Shown here piece after piece: positions 27,134-36,272 of a stretch of 64,000 nt of DNA. Each line of letters begins with the position of its first letter. Positions within the stretch are counted from its first letter, which is position 1. The notes beneath the pieces were generated by a model that saw only the letters and a list, made by a program, of their open reading frames with translations, searched no databases and was not told where the DNA came from. The DNA is from Bacillota bacterium (GTDB lineage: Bacteria; Bacillota; Clostridia; Lachnospirales; Lachnospiraceae). The stretch covers positions 372,001-436,000 of the forward strand of contig JAEWQV010000027.1 of NCBI GenBank assembly GCA_023399055.1, given 5' to 3'. Position numbers and translations under genes: made by a program.

Positions 27134-28180
27134 ATGGATGCGAACAGGGAACTCATTGAAGCTTTAAACCAGATTGAGAAGGAAAAAGATATTAGTAAAG
27201 ATATTTTACTAGAGGCATTGGAAAACTCATTGGTGGCAGCATGTAAAAATAATTATGGTAGAGCAGACAATATTAAAGTAAACATTGACCGTAATACAGG
27301 TGAGGTTAATGTTTATGCCATGAAAGAAGTAGTGGAAGAGGTTACGGATCCAATTATGCAGATCAGCCTTGCTCAAGCCAAGATGAAGGATGCAAAGAAG
27401 GATTTGGGTGATATCGTTGCAATTGAAGTAACACCTAAGAACTTTGGACGTATCGCTGCGCAGAAAGCAAAGCAGGTAGTTGTTCAAAAAATCCGTGAAG
27501 AAGAGAGAAAAGTATTATTTACTCAATATAGTGGAAAAGAAAAAGACATCGTAACTGGTATTGTTCAGCGTTATGTAGGTAATAACGTAAGTATTAACCT
27601 AGGTAAAGTAGATGCAATATTAACAGAAAATGAGCAGGTGCGCGGTGAAGTTTTTAGACCCACGGATCGTATTAAACTTTATGTACTAGAAGTTAAAGAT
27701 ACTACCAAGGGACCAAGAATAACTGTTTCAAGAACACATCCAGAGCTTGTAAAGCGCTTATTTGAAGCAGAGGTAACTGAAATCCAGGACGGAACCGTAG
27801 AAATTAAGAGTATTTCCAGAGAAGCTGGTTCCAGAACTAAGATAGCAGTATGGAGCAACAACGCAGACGTTGATGCAGTAGGTGCTTGCGTTGGTCTTAA
27901 TGGTGCAAGAGTTAATACAATTGTTCATGAATTACGCAATGAGAAAATTGATATTATCAATTGGAGTAATGATCCAGCTAAATTAATCGAAAATGCACTT
28001 AGTCCTGCAAAGGTTGTTTCTGTTACTGTTGAAGAATCAGAAAAGAGTGCCAGAGTAATTGTGCCTGATTATCAATTATCTCTTGCAATCGGCAAAGAAG
28101 GTCAGAATGCAAGACTTGCAGCTAAACTGACCGGATATAAAATTGATATTAAGAGTGAATCTCAGAGCATGGGATATTAA
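27134..28180 (+). CDS. nusA: transcription termination/antitermination factor NusA
   Basis: RNA polymerase-binding elongation factor acting in pausing, termination and antitermination. In 348 residues: N-terminal domain (1-~125, 'ELIEALNQIEKEKDISKD'), S1 domain (~135-200), and KH1/KH2 ('GACVGLNGARVNTIVHEL'; 'LSLAIGKEGQNARLAAKLTG'). There are no C-terminal acidic repeats, as in other Firmicutes. AAGGAGG lies 13 nt upstream, a long spacing, and an out-of-frame ATG sits between, which may lower initiation. rnpM follows after 90 nt. Confidence 0.97.
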   Translation: MDANRELIEALNQIEKEKDISKDILLEALENSLVAACKNNYGRADNIKVNIDRNTGEVNVYAMKEVVEEVTDPIMQISLAQAKMKDAKKDLGDIVAIEVTPKNFGRIAAQKAKQVVVQKIREEERKVLFTQYSGKEKDIVTGIVQRYVGNNVSINLGKVDAILTENEQVRGEVFRPTDRIKLYVLEVKDTTKGPRITVSRTHPELVKRLFEAEVTEIQDGTVEIKSISREAGSRTKIAVWSNNADVDAVGACVGLNGARVNTIVHELRNEKIDIINWSNDPAKLIENALSPAKVVSVTVEESEKSARVIVPDYQLSLAIGKEGQNARLAAKLTGYKIDIKSESQSMGY

Positions 28181-28270
28181 TACGCCTGAAAGCGAGTAAC
28201 TTCCATGAAATATAGCACCATTTTGAGGCGCTGGGTTTTGATCTTAGTAATATTAAGGATGTGATAATAG

Positions 28271-28558
28271 ATGGCGAAAAAATTACCATTAAGAATGTGT
28301 ACCGGTTGTGGTGAAATGAAAACAAAGAAAGAAATGATTCGTGTTTTAAAGACACCCGAGGATGAAATTGTCATCGATTCCACCGGTAAGAAAAATGGAA
28401 GAGGCGCATATATCTGCTGTAAACTTAGCTGCTTGCAAAAGGCAGTTAAAACAAAAGGTCTAGAGCGTTCACTTAAAACCAGTATTCCGAAGGAATTGGT
28501 TGAAACACTGGAGAAGGAGATGATTTTGCTTGAATCCGGAAATCAAGAAGGTATATAA
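28271..28558 (+). CDS. rnpM: YlxR/RnpM family RNA-binding protein (RNase P modulator)
   Basis: Small DUF448 protein, 95 residues; the Bacillus homologue modulates RNase P. The signature 'MCTGCGEMKTKKEMIRV' near the N-terminus and 'GRGAYICCKLSC' are present, including the Cys residues of the fold. It sits in the invariant place between nusA and ylxQ. Its 3' end overlaps the TTG start of ylxQ by 29 nt, so translational coupling is probable. Confidence 0.93.
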   Translation: MAKKLPLRMCTGCGEMKTKKEMIRVLKTPEDEIVIDSTGKKNGRGAYICCKLSCLQKAVKTKGLERSLKTSIPKELVETLEKEMILLESGNQEGI

Positions 28559-28847
28559 CTTACTAGGAATTGCAACAAAATCCCGCAAAGTAGCAAGTGG
28601 TGAATTTTCTACGGAAAAAGCCGTGAAGGAACATAAAGCAGTTTTAGTAATTGTCGCTGCAGATGCATCTGACAATACAAAGAAAATGTTTACCAATATG
28701 TGTACTTACTATAATGTACCAATTTACTTTTTTGGTGAGAAAAACGATCTAGGTCATGCAATGGGTAAAGAGTTTCGTGCATCTTTGGCTGTGCTTGACA
28801 AGGGCTTAGCGGACGCAATTGAAAAGCAACTGAAAATGATGCAGTGA
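28530..28847 (+). CDS. L7Ae-family ribosomal-like protein YlxQ
   Basis: RNA-binding protein of the L7Ae/L30e/S12e/Gadd45 fold, 105 residues, expected to bind kink-turn RNA. Conserved segments: 'LLGIATKSRKVASGE' (N-terminal helix and RNA-contact loop), 'VLVIVAADASDNTKK' and 'GKEFRASLAVLDKGLAD'. The frame starts with TTG at 28530, with GGAGAAGGAG upstream inside rnpM. infB follows within 26 nt. Its exact role is unclear in any species. Confidence 0.9.
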   Translation: MNPEIKKVYNLLGIATKSRKVASGEFSTEKAVKEHKAVLVIVAADASDNTKKMFTNMCTYYNVPIYFFGEKNDLGHAMGKEFRASLAVLDKGLADAIEKQLKMMQ

Positions 28848-28872
28848 TATGAACGGAGGTAGTAAGTATAAT

Positions 28873-31800
28873 ATGTCAAAAATGAAAGTATTTGAGTTAA
28901 AGAATGTCATAAATGGCCAAACAAAAGGCTCAATAGAAAGTAAGGATATCTTAGATTTTATTGAGAAAAGTTTTGGTGTTAAAAAATCGCATAGTAGTAA
29001 TCTGGAGGAAAATGAAGCACAATTCATAAAAAATCATTTTGTGAAAGATAATAAACCAGTACACTCACAAGCTGTGAAGGCAACTGCAGAACCTGTGTCT
29101 AAACCTGCACCAAAGCCAACAAATCAAACCGTAGCGACGCAAAAAGCTCAACAAGCACCTGTTAAACCTGCTGTGAAAGCACAGGCTGAGCAGGAACCAG
29201 CAATCAATAATAAAGTTGCTGAGAGTGCGCCTGTGACTAAACCGGCTTCGTCGGTGAATCAACCTGCATCAAGTTCTCCAAAGCCACCAGTTGGTCAACA
29301 AAATGGAACGAAGCAGGTACAGCAAAGTGGTATAAGAACAACATCTACAATAGAACAAGGTCAGCAAAATACACAGGTACAAAGACCGGCAGGAGGACAG
29401 GGCACAATGAGACAAGGCCAACAAGGCCAACAAGGTCAAGGATATCAAGGTTCACAAAACACACAAAGAACATCAGGCGAACATAGTCAATATACAGCAA
29501 ATAATCGCCCACAGGGTAAACCGTACGAAGGCAAACCTTCTTACGAAGGCAAACCTTCTATCGAAGGCAAACCTTCTTACGAAGGTCAGGATAATCAAAG
29601 ACCTGCACAGAGTGGTCAAGGTCAAAGACCAGCAGGAGAAGGTTACCAAGGCAATCGCCCACAAGGTCAGGGCTACCAAGGCAATCGTCCACAAGGTCAG
29701 GGTTACCAAGGCAATCGCCCACAAGGTCAAGGTTATCAAGGCAATCGTCCACAGGGCGAAGGCTATCAGGGTAATCGCCCACAAGGTCAAGGCTACCAAG
29801 GCAATCGTCCGCAGGGCGAAGGTTATCAGGGGAATAGACCACAGGGTCAGGGTTATCAAGGCAATCGTCCACAAGGCGAAGGCTACCAGGGTAATCGTCC
29901 ACAGGGTGAAGGTTATCAAGGCAATAGAACCGGCTACCAAGGCAATCGTCCACAGGGTGAAGGCTATCAAGGAAATAGAACCGGCTACCAAGGCAATCGT
30001 CCACAAGGCGAAGGCTATCAAGGAAATAGACCACAGGGTCAGGGCTACCAGGGTAATCGTCCACAAGGCGAAGGTTATCAGGGTAACAGATCCGGTTACC
30101 AAGGCAATCGTCCACAGGGTGAAGGTTATCAAGGAAATAGACCACAAGGTCAGGGTTACCAAGGTAATCGTCCACAAGGCGAAGGCTATCAGGGTAACAG
30201 AACCGGCTACCAAGGCAATCGTCCACAGGGTGAAGGCTATCAAGGAAATAGACCGCAAGGTCAGGGTTACCAAGGCAACAGACCACAGGGTGAAGGCTAT
30301 CAGGGTAACAGACCACAGGGTCAGGGTTATCAGGGCAACAGACCACAGGGTCAAGGTGGTAGCAGGCCTTACGGTGCTGGCCAAGGACAGGGTGGTTCAA
30401 GACCTGGCGGATATGGCGGTGGCCAAGGAGGCTTCTCTAGACCGAGCAATCAGAGACCTGGAGGAGGATTTGGTTCCAGAGGCTTTGAGGATTCAGGTAA
30501 GGATGATGATGATAAGCCAAGCTATGGCAATCGCGCTCCTGGTAAAAAAGGAAGCGGTGGTCAAAGAAGCGGTGGTGAGCGCAAGGCCTTTGATCAGCAG
30601 ATATTAGATAAAAAGGTTGCTGAAAAGAATGATAACAGCAACAAGAGAAATAGAGATCGTATCAACAAAGAAAAGAATTACAAAGAGAAGAATGTATTTG
30701 ATCGTGGCGATGACGGTGCAGATGGCAAGACTAAAATTGCACCTAAAAAGGGTCAATTTATTCAGCCTAAGCCAGTTCAAGTTGTTGAAGAAGATATTAA
30801 GGTAATTACTATTCCGGAAGTATTAACCATCAAAGAACTTGCAGATAAGATGAAGAAACCTTCTGCAGCTTTAATTAAGAAGCTTTTCCTTGCTGGTAAA
30901 ATTGTAACACTAAACCAGGAAATTACCTTTGAAGAAGCAGAAGAAATTGCTCTTGAATACGAGATTATTGCAGAAAAAGAGAAAAAGGTTAATGAAGTTG
31001 AAGAACTCTTAAAAGAAGAGGAAGAAAATCAGGATGACATGGAAAAACGTCCTCCGGTTGTCTGCGTTATGGGTCACGTTGATCATGGTAAAACTTCACT
31101 TCTTGATGCAATTAGAGAAACAAACGTAACCTCAAGAGAAGCAGGTGGTATTACACAGCATATCGGTGCTTATATGGTTCAAATTAACGGCGAGGATATT
31201 ACCTTTTTGGATACTCCTGGACATGAAGCATTTACTTCCATGCGTAAAAGAGGTGCTAAATCAACAGATATCGCAATCCTTGTAGTAGCAGCGGATGACG
31301 GTGTTATGCCTCAGACAATAGAAGCAATCAATCATGCAAAAGCAGCTGGCGTTCAAATTATAGTTGCGATTAATAAAATAGATAAGCCAAGTGCTAACAT
31401 TGAGCGAGTGAAACAAGAATTAACTGAGTATGAATTAATAGCAGAAGATTGGGGTGGAGACACCATTTTTGTTCCAGTATCTGCGCATACAAAGGAAGGT
31501 ATTCCACAATTACTTGAAATGATTCTTTTAACCGCAGAGATGGTTGAATTAAAAGCCAATCCAAATCGTAATGCCAGAGGTATTGTTATCGAAGCACAAC
31601 TTGATAAGGGAAGAGGACCAGTTGCGACTATTTTAGTACAAAAGGGAACCCTTCATGTTGGAGACAACGTAGCGGTAGGATCTTCCTACGGTAAAGTTCG
31701 TGCGATGATGGATGATAAGGGAAGAAGAGTAAAAGAAGCGACACCTTCCACGCCTGTAGAAATTCTTGGTTTGAATGAAGTTCCTGATGCAGGTGAGACT

Positions 31801-32547
31801 TTCCTTGCTGTTACGACGGAAAAAGAAGCAAGAACAATAGCAGAAGCATATCTTTCCCAGGGTAAAGAAAAACTAATTGCAGATACTAAGGCTAAGTTAT
31901 CTTTAGATGGTCTGTTCTCACAGATTCAGGCAGGTAATATTAAAGAATTAAACCTTATTATTAAAGCAGACGTTCAGGGTTCCGTGGAAGCAATGAAACA
32001 GAGCTTAATGAAACTAAGCAATAAAGAGGTAGCAGTTCGTATTATTCATGGTGGTGTTGGTGCTATTAATGAATCCGATGTTATTCTTGCAAGTGCCTCA
32101 AATGCTATCATTATCGGCTTTAATGTTAAGCCGGACAATGCAGCAAAGGAAACAGCTGACCGTGAAAAGGTAGATGTAAAACATTATCGTGTCATTTACA
32201 ATGCAATCAATGACATTGAAGCAGCGATGAAGGGTATGTTAGATCCAATCTTTGAAGAGAGAATTATTGGTCACGCAGAAATAAGAATGACCTTTAAGGC
32301 TTCCGGTGTTGGTACAATTGCAGGCTCCTACGTACTTGACGGTAAGGTAGTCAGAGGCAGCAAAACCAGAATATTTAGAGATAATACATTAATCTATGAA
32401 GGAATTCTCGCTTCCTTAAAGAGATTCCAGGATGATGTAAAAGAAGTTGATAAAGGATATGAATGCGGTCTGGTATTTGAAAAGTTTAATGACGTTAAAG
32501 AATTTGATAAAGTAGAATTCTATGTCATGGCTGAAGTACCAAGATAA
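28873..32547 (+). CDS. infB: translation initiation factor IF-2 with a giant repeat-containing N-terminal region
   Basis: GTPase that delivers initiator tRNA to the 30S and promotes subunit joining. The 1224 residues far exceed the usual ~700-900. Order: short IF2N-like start (~1-50); Ala/Pro/Lys/Gln-rich linker; KPSYEG-type repeats (~216-240); 25 tandem GYQGNR-based units (257-494); a Gly/Arg-rich stretch; a second IF2N helix ('IPEVLTIKELADKMKKPSAA'); then the G domain with GHVDHGKT (734-741), 'DTPGHEAFT' and 'NKID', and domains II, III ('DVQGSVEA') and IV. ATG 28873 is chosen because GGAGGT (28855-28860) follows the earlier ATG 28849. The catalytic half is fully conserved, so function is certain; the repeat region is the oddity. 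Confidence 0.96.
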   Translation: MSKMKVFELKNVINGQTKGSIESKDILDFIEKSFGVKKSHSSNLEENEAQFIKNHFVKDNKPVHSQAVKATAEPVSKPAPKPTNQTVATQKAQQAPVKPAVKAQAEQEPAINNKVAESAPVTKPASSVNQPASSSPKPPVGQQNGTKQVQQSGIRTTSTIEQGQQNTQVQRPAGGQGTMRQGQQGQQGQGYQGSQNTQRTSGEHSQYTANNRPQGKPYEGKPSYEGKPSIEGKPSYEGQDNQRPAQSGQGQRPAGEGYQGNRPQGQGYQGNRPQGQGYQGNRPQGQGYQGNRPQGEGYQGNRPQGQGYQGNRPQGEGYQGNRPQGQGYQGNRPQGEGYQGNRPQGEGYQGNRTGYQGNRPQGEGYQGNRTGYQGNRPQGEGYQGNRPQGQGYQGNRPQGEGYQGNRSGYQGNRPQGEGYQGNRPQGQGYQGNRPQGEGYQGNRTGYQGNRPQGEGYQGNRPQGQGYQGNRPQGEGYQGNRPQGQGYQGNRPQGQGGSRPYGAGQGQGGSRPGGYGGGQGGFSRPSNQRPGGGFGSRGFEDSGKDDDDKPSYGNRAPGKKGSGGQRSGGERKAFDQQILDKKVAEKNDNSNKRNRDRINKEKNYKEKNVFDRGDDGADGKTKIAPKKGQFIQPKPVQVVEEDIKVITIPEVLTIKELADKMKKPSAALIKKLFLAGKIVTLNQEITFEEAEEIALEYEIIAEKEKKVNEVEELLKEEEENQDDMEKRPPVVCVMGHVDHGKTSLLDAIRETNVTSREAGGITQHIGAYMVQINGEDITFLDTPGHEAFTSMRKRGAKSTDIAILVVAADDGVMPQTIEAINHAKAAGVQIIVAINKIDKPSANIERVKQELTEYELIAEDWGGDTIFVPVSAHTKEGIPQLLEMILLTAEMVELKANPNRNARGIVIEAQLDKGRGPVATILVQKGTLHVGDNVAVGSSYGKVRAMMDDKGRRVKEATPSTPVEILGLNEVPDAGETFLAVTTEKEARTIAEAYLSQGKEKLIADTKAKLSLDGLFSQIQAGNIKELNLIIKADVQGSVEAMKQSLMKLSNKEVAVRIIHGGVGAINESDVILASASNAIIIGFNVKPDNAAKETADREKVDVKHYRVIYNAINDIEAAMKGMLDPIFEERIIGHAEIRMTFKASGVGTIAGSYVLDGKVVRGSKTRIFRDNTLIYEGILASLKRFQDDVKEVDKGYECGLVFEKFNDVKEFDKVEFYVMAEVPR
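29641..30354 (+). repeat. 25 tandem coding repeats in infB
   Basis: 714 nt encode 21 full units of GYQGNRPQG[Q/E] (30 nt) and four short units GYQGNR[T/S] (21 nt). Within it a 111-nt higher-order block (one short plus three full units, ending E, Q, E) occurs three times: 29962-30072, 30073-30183 and 30184-30294. Arg is coded by CGC, CGT and AGA in different units. Confidence 0.95.
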
Positions 32548-32592
32548 AACAAAAGGCAGTGAAAAGTTTTCACTGATTTCAATAGTCAAATC

Positions 32593-32661
32593 AAAAGCAT
32601 TTGTCAGAAGGGAGCTGTTACTAATAATGTGTAGTAAGCTTCTGGAAGGACAAATGTTTTT
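32593..32661 (+). promoter_or_regulatory. large hairpin between infB and rbfA
   Basis: AAAAGCATTTGTC (32593-32605) pairs with GACAAATGTTTT (about 32649-32660), with inner CAGAAG/CTTCTG and TTACT/AGTAA pairing; T residues follow. A smaller palindrome, CAGTGAAAA-G-TTTTCACTG, lies at 32557-32575. It may be a partial terminator or processing site within the operon. Confidence 0.45.
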
Positions 32662-32693
32662 GAAATGTCTTTGGGAAAGGTATTGGTAATGAT

Positions 32694-33113
32694 ATGAGAA
32701 AAAATAGTATTAAAAACACTAGAATAAATGGTGAGGTACAAAAGGAATTAAGTATACTAATCAGTAGGGAAATTAAAGACCCAAGAATTAATCCGATGAC
32801 CTCGGTAGTTCATGTGGAAGTAGCACCTGATCTTAAGACAGCGAAGGTATATATTAGTGTCCTAGGTGATGAGGAGTCTAAAAAGTCTACTTTAGCAGGA
32901 TTAAAGAGTGCTGCTTCCTTTATAAGAGGTCAACTTGCTAAATCACTAAACCTGCGTAATACTCCAGAACTTTCTTTTGTTCTTGATAATTCCATTGAAT
33001 ATGGTGCTCATATGTCTAAGCTAATTAATGAAGTTAATAAAAATATAGAACCAGATGAGGTTGACGAAGAGGATGAAGACGAGTCTGATTTCTCTGACGA
33101 AGAGGATAAATAA
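32694..33113 (+). CDS. rbfA: 30S ribosome-binding factor A
   Basis: KH-fold factor for late maturation of 16S rRNA and the 30S subunit. The 139 residues show 'RINGEVQKELSILISREIKD' 'PRINPMTSVVHVEVAPDLKT' and 'AKVYISVLG', the usual core, followed by a strongly acidic tail (DEVDEEDEDESDFSDEEDK) longer than typical. No strong ribosome binding site is visible (GGAAAGG about 16 nt upstream). It ends 2 nt before nrnA starts, so translation is probably coupled. Confidence 0.94.
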   Translation: MRKNSIKNTRINGEVQKELSILISREIKDPRINPMTSVVHVEVAPDLKTAKVYISVLGDEESKKSTLAGLKSAASFIRGQLAKSLNLRNTPELSFVLDNSIEYGAHMSKLINEVNKNIEPDEVDEEDEDESDFSDEEDK

Positions 33114-33115
33114 CA

Positions 33116-34084
33116 ATGATTAATTTAAAGGGTGAGTTAGCAGACGCAAAGTCGATTGTAATTGCAGGTCATGTCCGCCCGGATGGGGACTGTATTGGCT
33201 CCTGTACAGCACTTTATCTGTATCTACTGCAGAATAAAGAACAACTCGGATTTGATAGGATTGATGTATATCTGGAATCCTTTGGCAATGAATTTAATCT
33301 CTTAAATGGTGTAAATGAGATAAAACATTCCTACGAATCAGAGCAGCAGTATGATGTGTTTATTAGTGTTGACTGTGCAGCTCAAGATCGATTGGGAAAT
33401 GCATTGAAATATTTTCAAACCGCAAAAAAGACAATTAATATAGATCATCATATTAGTAATCAGGGATTTGCTATGGTAAACCATATTGTCGCTGATGCTT
33501 CCTCTACCTGTGAAGTTTTATATACACTAATGGAGGAGGCAATAATTACAAAGGATATTGCTTCGGCCCTTTACGTCGGAATTATCCATGATACTGGTGT
33601 GTTTAAGCATTCCAATACAACAGAACAAACAATGCAGATTGCAGGTAGACTAATTAGTAAAGGTATCAATACCTCCACTTTAATTGATGAATCCTTTTAT
33701 ACTAAAACATATCTGCAAAACCTCATATTAGGACGTTGTTTGATGAGAAGTATGTTAATTCTTGATAAGAAAGTTGTGTTTTCTTCAATTTCACGAAAAA
33801 TGTTAAGTCATTATGGTGCCGTTTCGTCCGATTTAGATGGGATTATAGATCAGCTTCGTGTTACAAAGGGAACAGAAGTTGCAATATTTATCTATGAAAC
33901 TGATTTCCATGAATTCAAAGTAAGTATGAGATCAAATGGCGAAGTTAATGTGAGTAAAATTGCTGTTCATTTTGGTGGAGGCGGTCATATTAAAGCAGCT
34001 GGCTGCACTATGCGTGGCTCCGTACATGATGTAATTAATAATCTGACCCCGCACATTGAGGCTCAATTGAAAGAAATTATGTAA
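33116..34084 (+). CDS. nrnA: DHH-family oligoribonuclease/pAp phosphatase NrnA
   Basis: Mn-dependent phosphoesterase that degrades short RNA oligomers and dephosphorylates 3'-phosphoadenosine 5'-phosphate. 322 residues with 'AGHVRPDGDCIGS' (metal ligands), 'VDCAAQDRLG', the name-giving DHH in 'TINIDHHISNQGF', and the C-terminal DHHA1 substrate motif 'FGGGGHIKAAGCTM'. It sits in the rbfA-nrnA-truB order found in Bacillus and clostridia. Confidence 0.93.
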   Translation: MINLKGELADAKSIVIAGHVRPDGDCIGSCTALYLYLLQNKEQLGFDRIDVYLESFGNEFNLLNGVNEIKHSYESEQQYDVFISVDCAAQDRLGNALKYFQTAKKTINIDHHISNQGFAMVNHIVADASSTCEVLYTLMEEAIITKDIASALYVGIIHDTGVFKHSNTTEQTMQIAGRLISKGINTSTLIDESFYTKTYLQNLILGRCLMRSMLILDKKVVFSSISRKMLSHYGAVSSDLDGIIDQLRVTKGTEVAIFIYETDFHEFKVSMRSNGEVNVSKIAVHFGGGGHIKAAGCTMRGSVHDVINNLTPHIEAQLKEIM

Positions 34085-34156
34085 TTAAGTTTCTCTAGGT
34101 TATGAATAGTAAAGAGATTAATTCATATCAGATTTGAATTCGAAGGAGTACAGGAA

Positions 34157-35062
34157 TTGTTTAACGGAATTATAAATGTATATAAAGAAAAAGGATATAC
34201 CTCTCATGATGTAGTTGCTAAAATGAGAGGTATATTAAAAATGAAGAAGATTGGGCATACCGGTACGCTTGACCCTGATGCGGAAGGCGTCCTGCCTGTA
34301 TGTCTTGGAAAAGGTACAAAGCTGGTTGATATGATTACTGATCGTGATAAAACCTATGAGACAGTGCTTAAACTCGGAATAACCACGGATACACAGGATA
34401 TTACCGGAGCTGTTATAAAACAGGCAGAAGTGAAGGTACAGTTTAAGGAAATTGAAGAAGTTATACTTAGTTACATAGGAGAATACCTTCAGTTACCACC
34501 AATGTATTCCGCTATAAAGGTCGATGGTAAGCGGCTTTACGAGTTGGCTAGACAGGGTAAGGAAATTGAACGTGAGCGAAGAAAGGTATGCATTAAGAAT
34601 ATTCAAATTCTTGCTTACTCGGAAGAAGATCAGGAAGTAACTATGGTGGTGGATTGCAGCAAAGGTACTTATATTAGAACCTTACTTCATGATATTGGGG
34701 AAGCTCTGGGTTGTGGTGGTACAATGAAATATCTGAAAAGAACTGCAGTAGGCAGCTTTAAACTTGAAAATGCATTAACCTTGGCTGAAATAGAGCAACT
34801 GATGAAGAATAGTGAGATAGAACCTTATATTATACCCGTCGATCAAATGTTTGAGCATTATGATGAGGTTTATATGCAGGCAGAGTTTCATAAATACATT
34901 TATAATGGAAACTCTTTTAAACTGGAACATTTGATGCCAACAAATAATAAGAACTTAACCGATTTGGTACGTGTTTATGATGCGGACCAAATATTTGTTG
35001 GTATCTATCAATATAATTCAGAGGAGGAACAGTTCAAACCTGTAAAAATGTTTTTATCCTAA
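34157..35062 (+). CDS. truB: tRNA pseudouridine(55) synthase
   Basis: Forms pseudouridine 55 in the T loop of tRNA. The 301-residue protein has the catalytic loop 'IGHTGTLDPDAEGVLPVCLG' (catalytic Asp in TLDPDA), 'LPPMYSAIKVDGKRLYELAR' and 'CSKGTYIRTLLHDIGEALG'. It starts with TTG at 34157, supported by AAGGAG 8 nt upstream. The position after nrnA and before ribF is standard. Confidence 0.95.
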   Translation: MFNGIINVYKEKGYTSHDVVAKMRGILKMKKIGHTGTLDPDAEGVLPVCLGKGTKLVDMITDRDKTYETVLKLGITTDTQDITGAVIKQAEVKVQFKEIEEVILSYIGEYLQLPPMYSAIKVDGKRLYELARQGKEIERERRKVCIKNIQILAYSEEDQEVTMVVDCSKGTYIRTLLHDIGEALGCGGTMKYLKRTAVGSFKLENALTLAEIEQLMKNSEIEPYIIPVDQMFEHYDEVYMQAEFHKYIYNGNSFKLEHLMPTNNKNLTDLVRVYDADQIFVGIYQYNSEEEQFKPVKMFLS

Positions 35063-35137
35063 ATATATTGCGAATTTTAAACACATAAGTTATACTGCCT
35101 TTAAATGTCACCGAAAGCTGGCAGAGAGGAGAACACA

Positions 35138-36085
35138 ATGGAGTATATATCTGGAAGTACAGATTTTAAATTCAAAAATACAGTAGTTACATTAGGAAAG
35201 TTTGATGGTCTTCATTTAGGTCATCAGGTTTTAATTTATAAAGCATTAGAGTGCAAAAAAGATGGATTGAACTCAGTTATGTTTACCTTCTTACTCCATC
35301 CAGGAAATCTATTCTCTGATAAAGATTTTGAACTAATTTATACCGAGGAAGAAAAAGTTGAAATTGCCCGACGTATGGGAATTGATATTTTAATTTCTTA
35401 TCCATTTACAGCAGAAACTCGAAGTATGGAGCCAGAAGATTTTATTAAAAATATTTTAGTGGAACAACTGGATGTTAAAGTAATTGTAGTAGGGAAAGAC
35501 TTCCGTTTTGGGTACAAACGAAGAGGGGATGTTGACCTTTTAAAGCAATATGAGACCACATATGGTTATCAAGTTCTGGACTGTGATAAGATGGAATTGA
35601 AACATGAGGTTATCAGCAGCTCCTTGGTTAGAAAAGCTATTAAACAAGGAGATATTCCAGTAGCAAATGAAATGCTGGGACAACCCTATCACTTAACTGC
35701 TGAGGTAGTACATGGGAGAAGATTTGGCCGAACAATAGGAATGCCAACCATCAACATGATCCCTGCAAAGGTGAAACTATTACCACCTTTAGGTGTTTAT
35801 GTAACAGTAACTGTGATAAATGGCATTAGGTATCAAAGTGTTACTAATATTGGGTATAAACCAACCGTAGGCGCTGATGATTTTATTGGGGTTGAAACTT
35901 TCATTATTGATTACAGTGATGATTTATATGGAGAGGTTCTTGAGGTGGTATTTTATGAATTTCTCCGACCGGAACTTAAGTTCAATTCTGTTGAGGAATT
36001 AATTGATCGAATGAAAGAAGATACGTTGGCAGCTATTCATTTTTTTGAACAAAATCCAAGTTTACTGAACATACAGAGTTGCTAA
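35138..36085 (+). CDS. ribF: bifunctional riboflavin kinase/FAD synthetase
   Basis: Makes FMN and FAD from riboflavin. The 315-residue protein has an N-terminal nucleotidyltransferase domain ('TLGKFDGLHLGHQ', with GRDF-like 'VVGKDFRFGYKRRGD' and 'ISSSLVRKAI') and a C-terminal kinase domain ('VVHGRRFGRTIGMPTINM' and 'GVYVTV...NIGYKPT'). The second half of FAD synthetase reads GLHLGH as expected. ATG 35138 has AGAGGAG before it; the in-frame start at 35105 does not. Confidence 0.95.
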   Translation: MEYISGSTDFKFKNTVVTLGKFDGLHLGHQVLIYKALECKKDGLNSVMFTFLLHPGNLFSDKDFELIYTEEEKVEIARRMGIDILISYPFTAETRSMEPEDFIKNILVEQLDVKVIVVGKDFRFGYKRRGDVDLLKQYETTYGYQVLDCDKMELKHEVISSSLVRKAIKQGDIPVANEMLGQPYHLTAEVVHGRRFGRTIGMPTINMIPAKVKLLPPLGVYVTVTVINGIRYQSVTNIGYKPTVGADDFIGVETFIIDYSDDLYGEVLEVVFYEFLRPELKFNSVEELIDRMKEDTLAAIHFFEQNPSLLNIQSC

Positions 36086-36154
36086 TAGCCAGGTACTTGA
36101 TATTTAGGATCCTTGTGAAGAGAAGCTGATTTGTACATGTTTTTCTAAAAAATG

Positions 36155-36183
36155 TTTACAATAACATAAGAATGTGTTACTAT
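36155..36183 (+). promoter_or_regulatory. promoter of rpsO
   Basis: TTTACA (36155-36160), 17-bp spacer, TACTAT (36178-36183). An ~80-nt leader follows, with AATACT (about 36203-36208) able to pair with AGTATT (about 36239-36244), a possible S15 feedback structure (inference). Confidence 0.65.
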
Positions 36184-36272
36184 ACCATAGTGAAATAAGA
36201 GCCAATACTCAGATTTTGGACACTCCGACCTTATTCTTAGTATTAGGCGGTATCGCGAAAGGAGAATTTATT

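Noticed and set aside
29473..30607. Long open frames in other frames across the IF-2 repeats (303 and 280 aa on minus, 331 aa on plus)
   Set aside because: They result from the 30-nt periodic repeat, which has no stop in several frames. They have no ribosome binding sites and implausible repetitive composition.
36174..36272. N-terminal extension of S15
   Set aside because: The extension covers promoter-proximal leader and lies ahead of the AAAGGAG site; S15 is 88 residues elsewhere.
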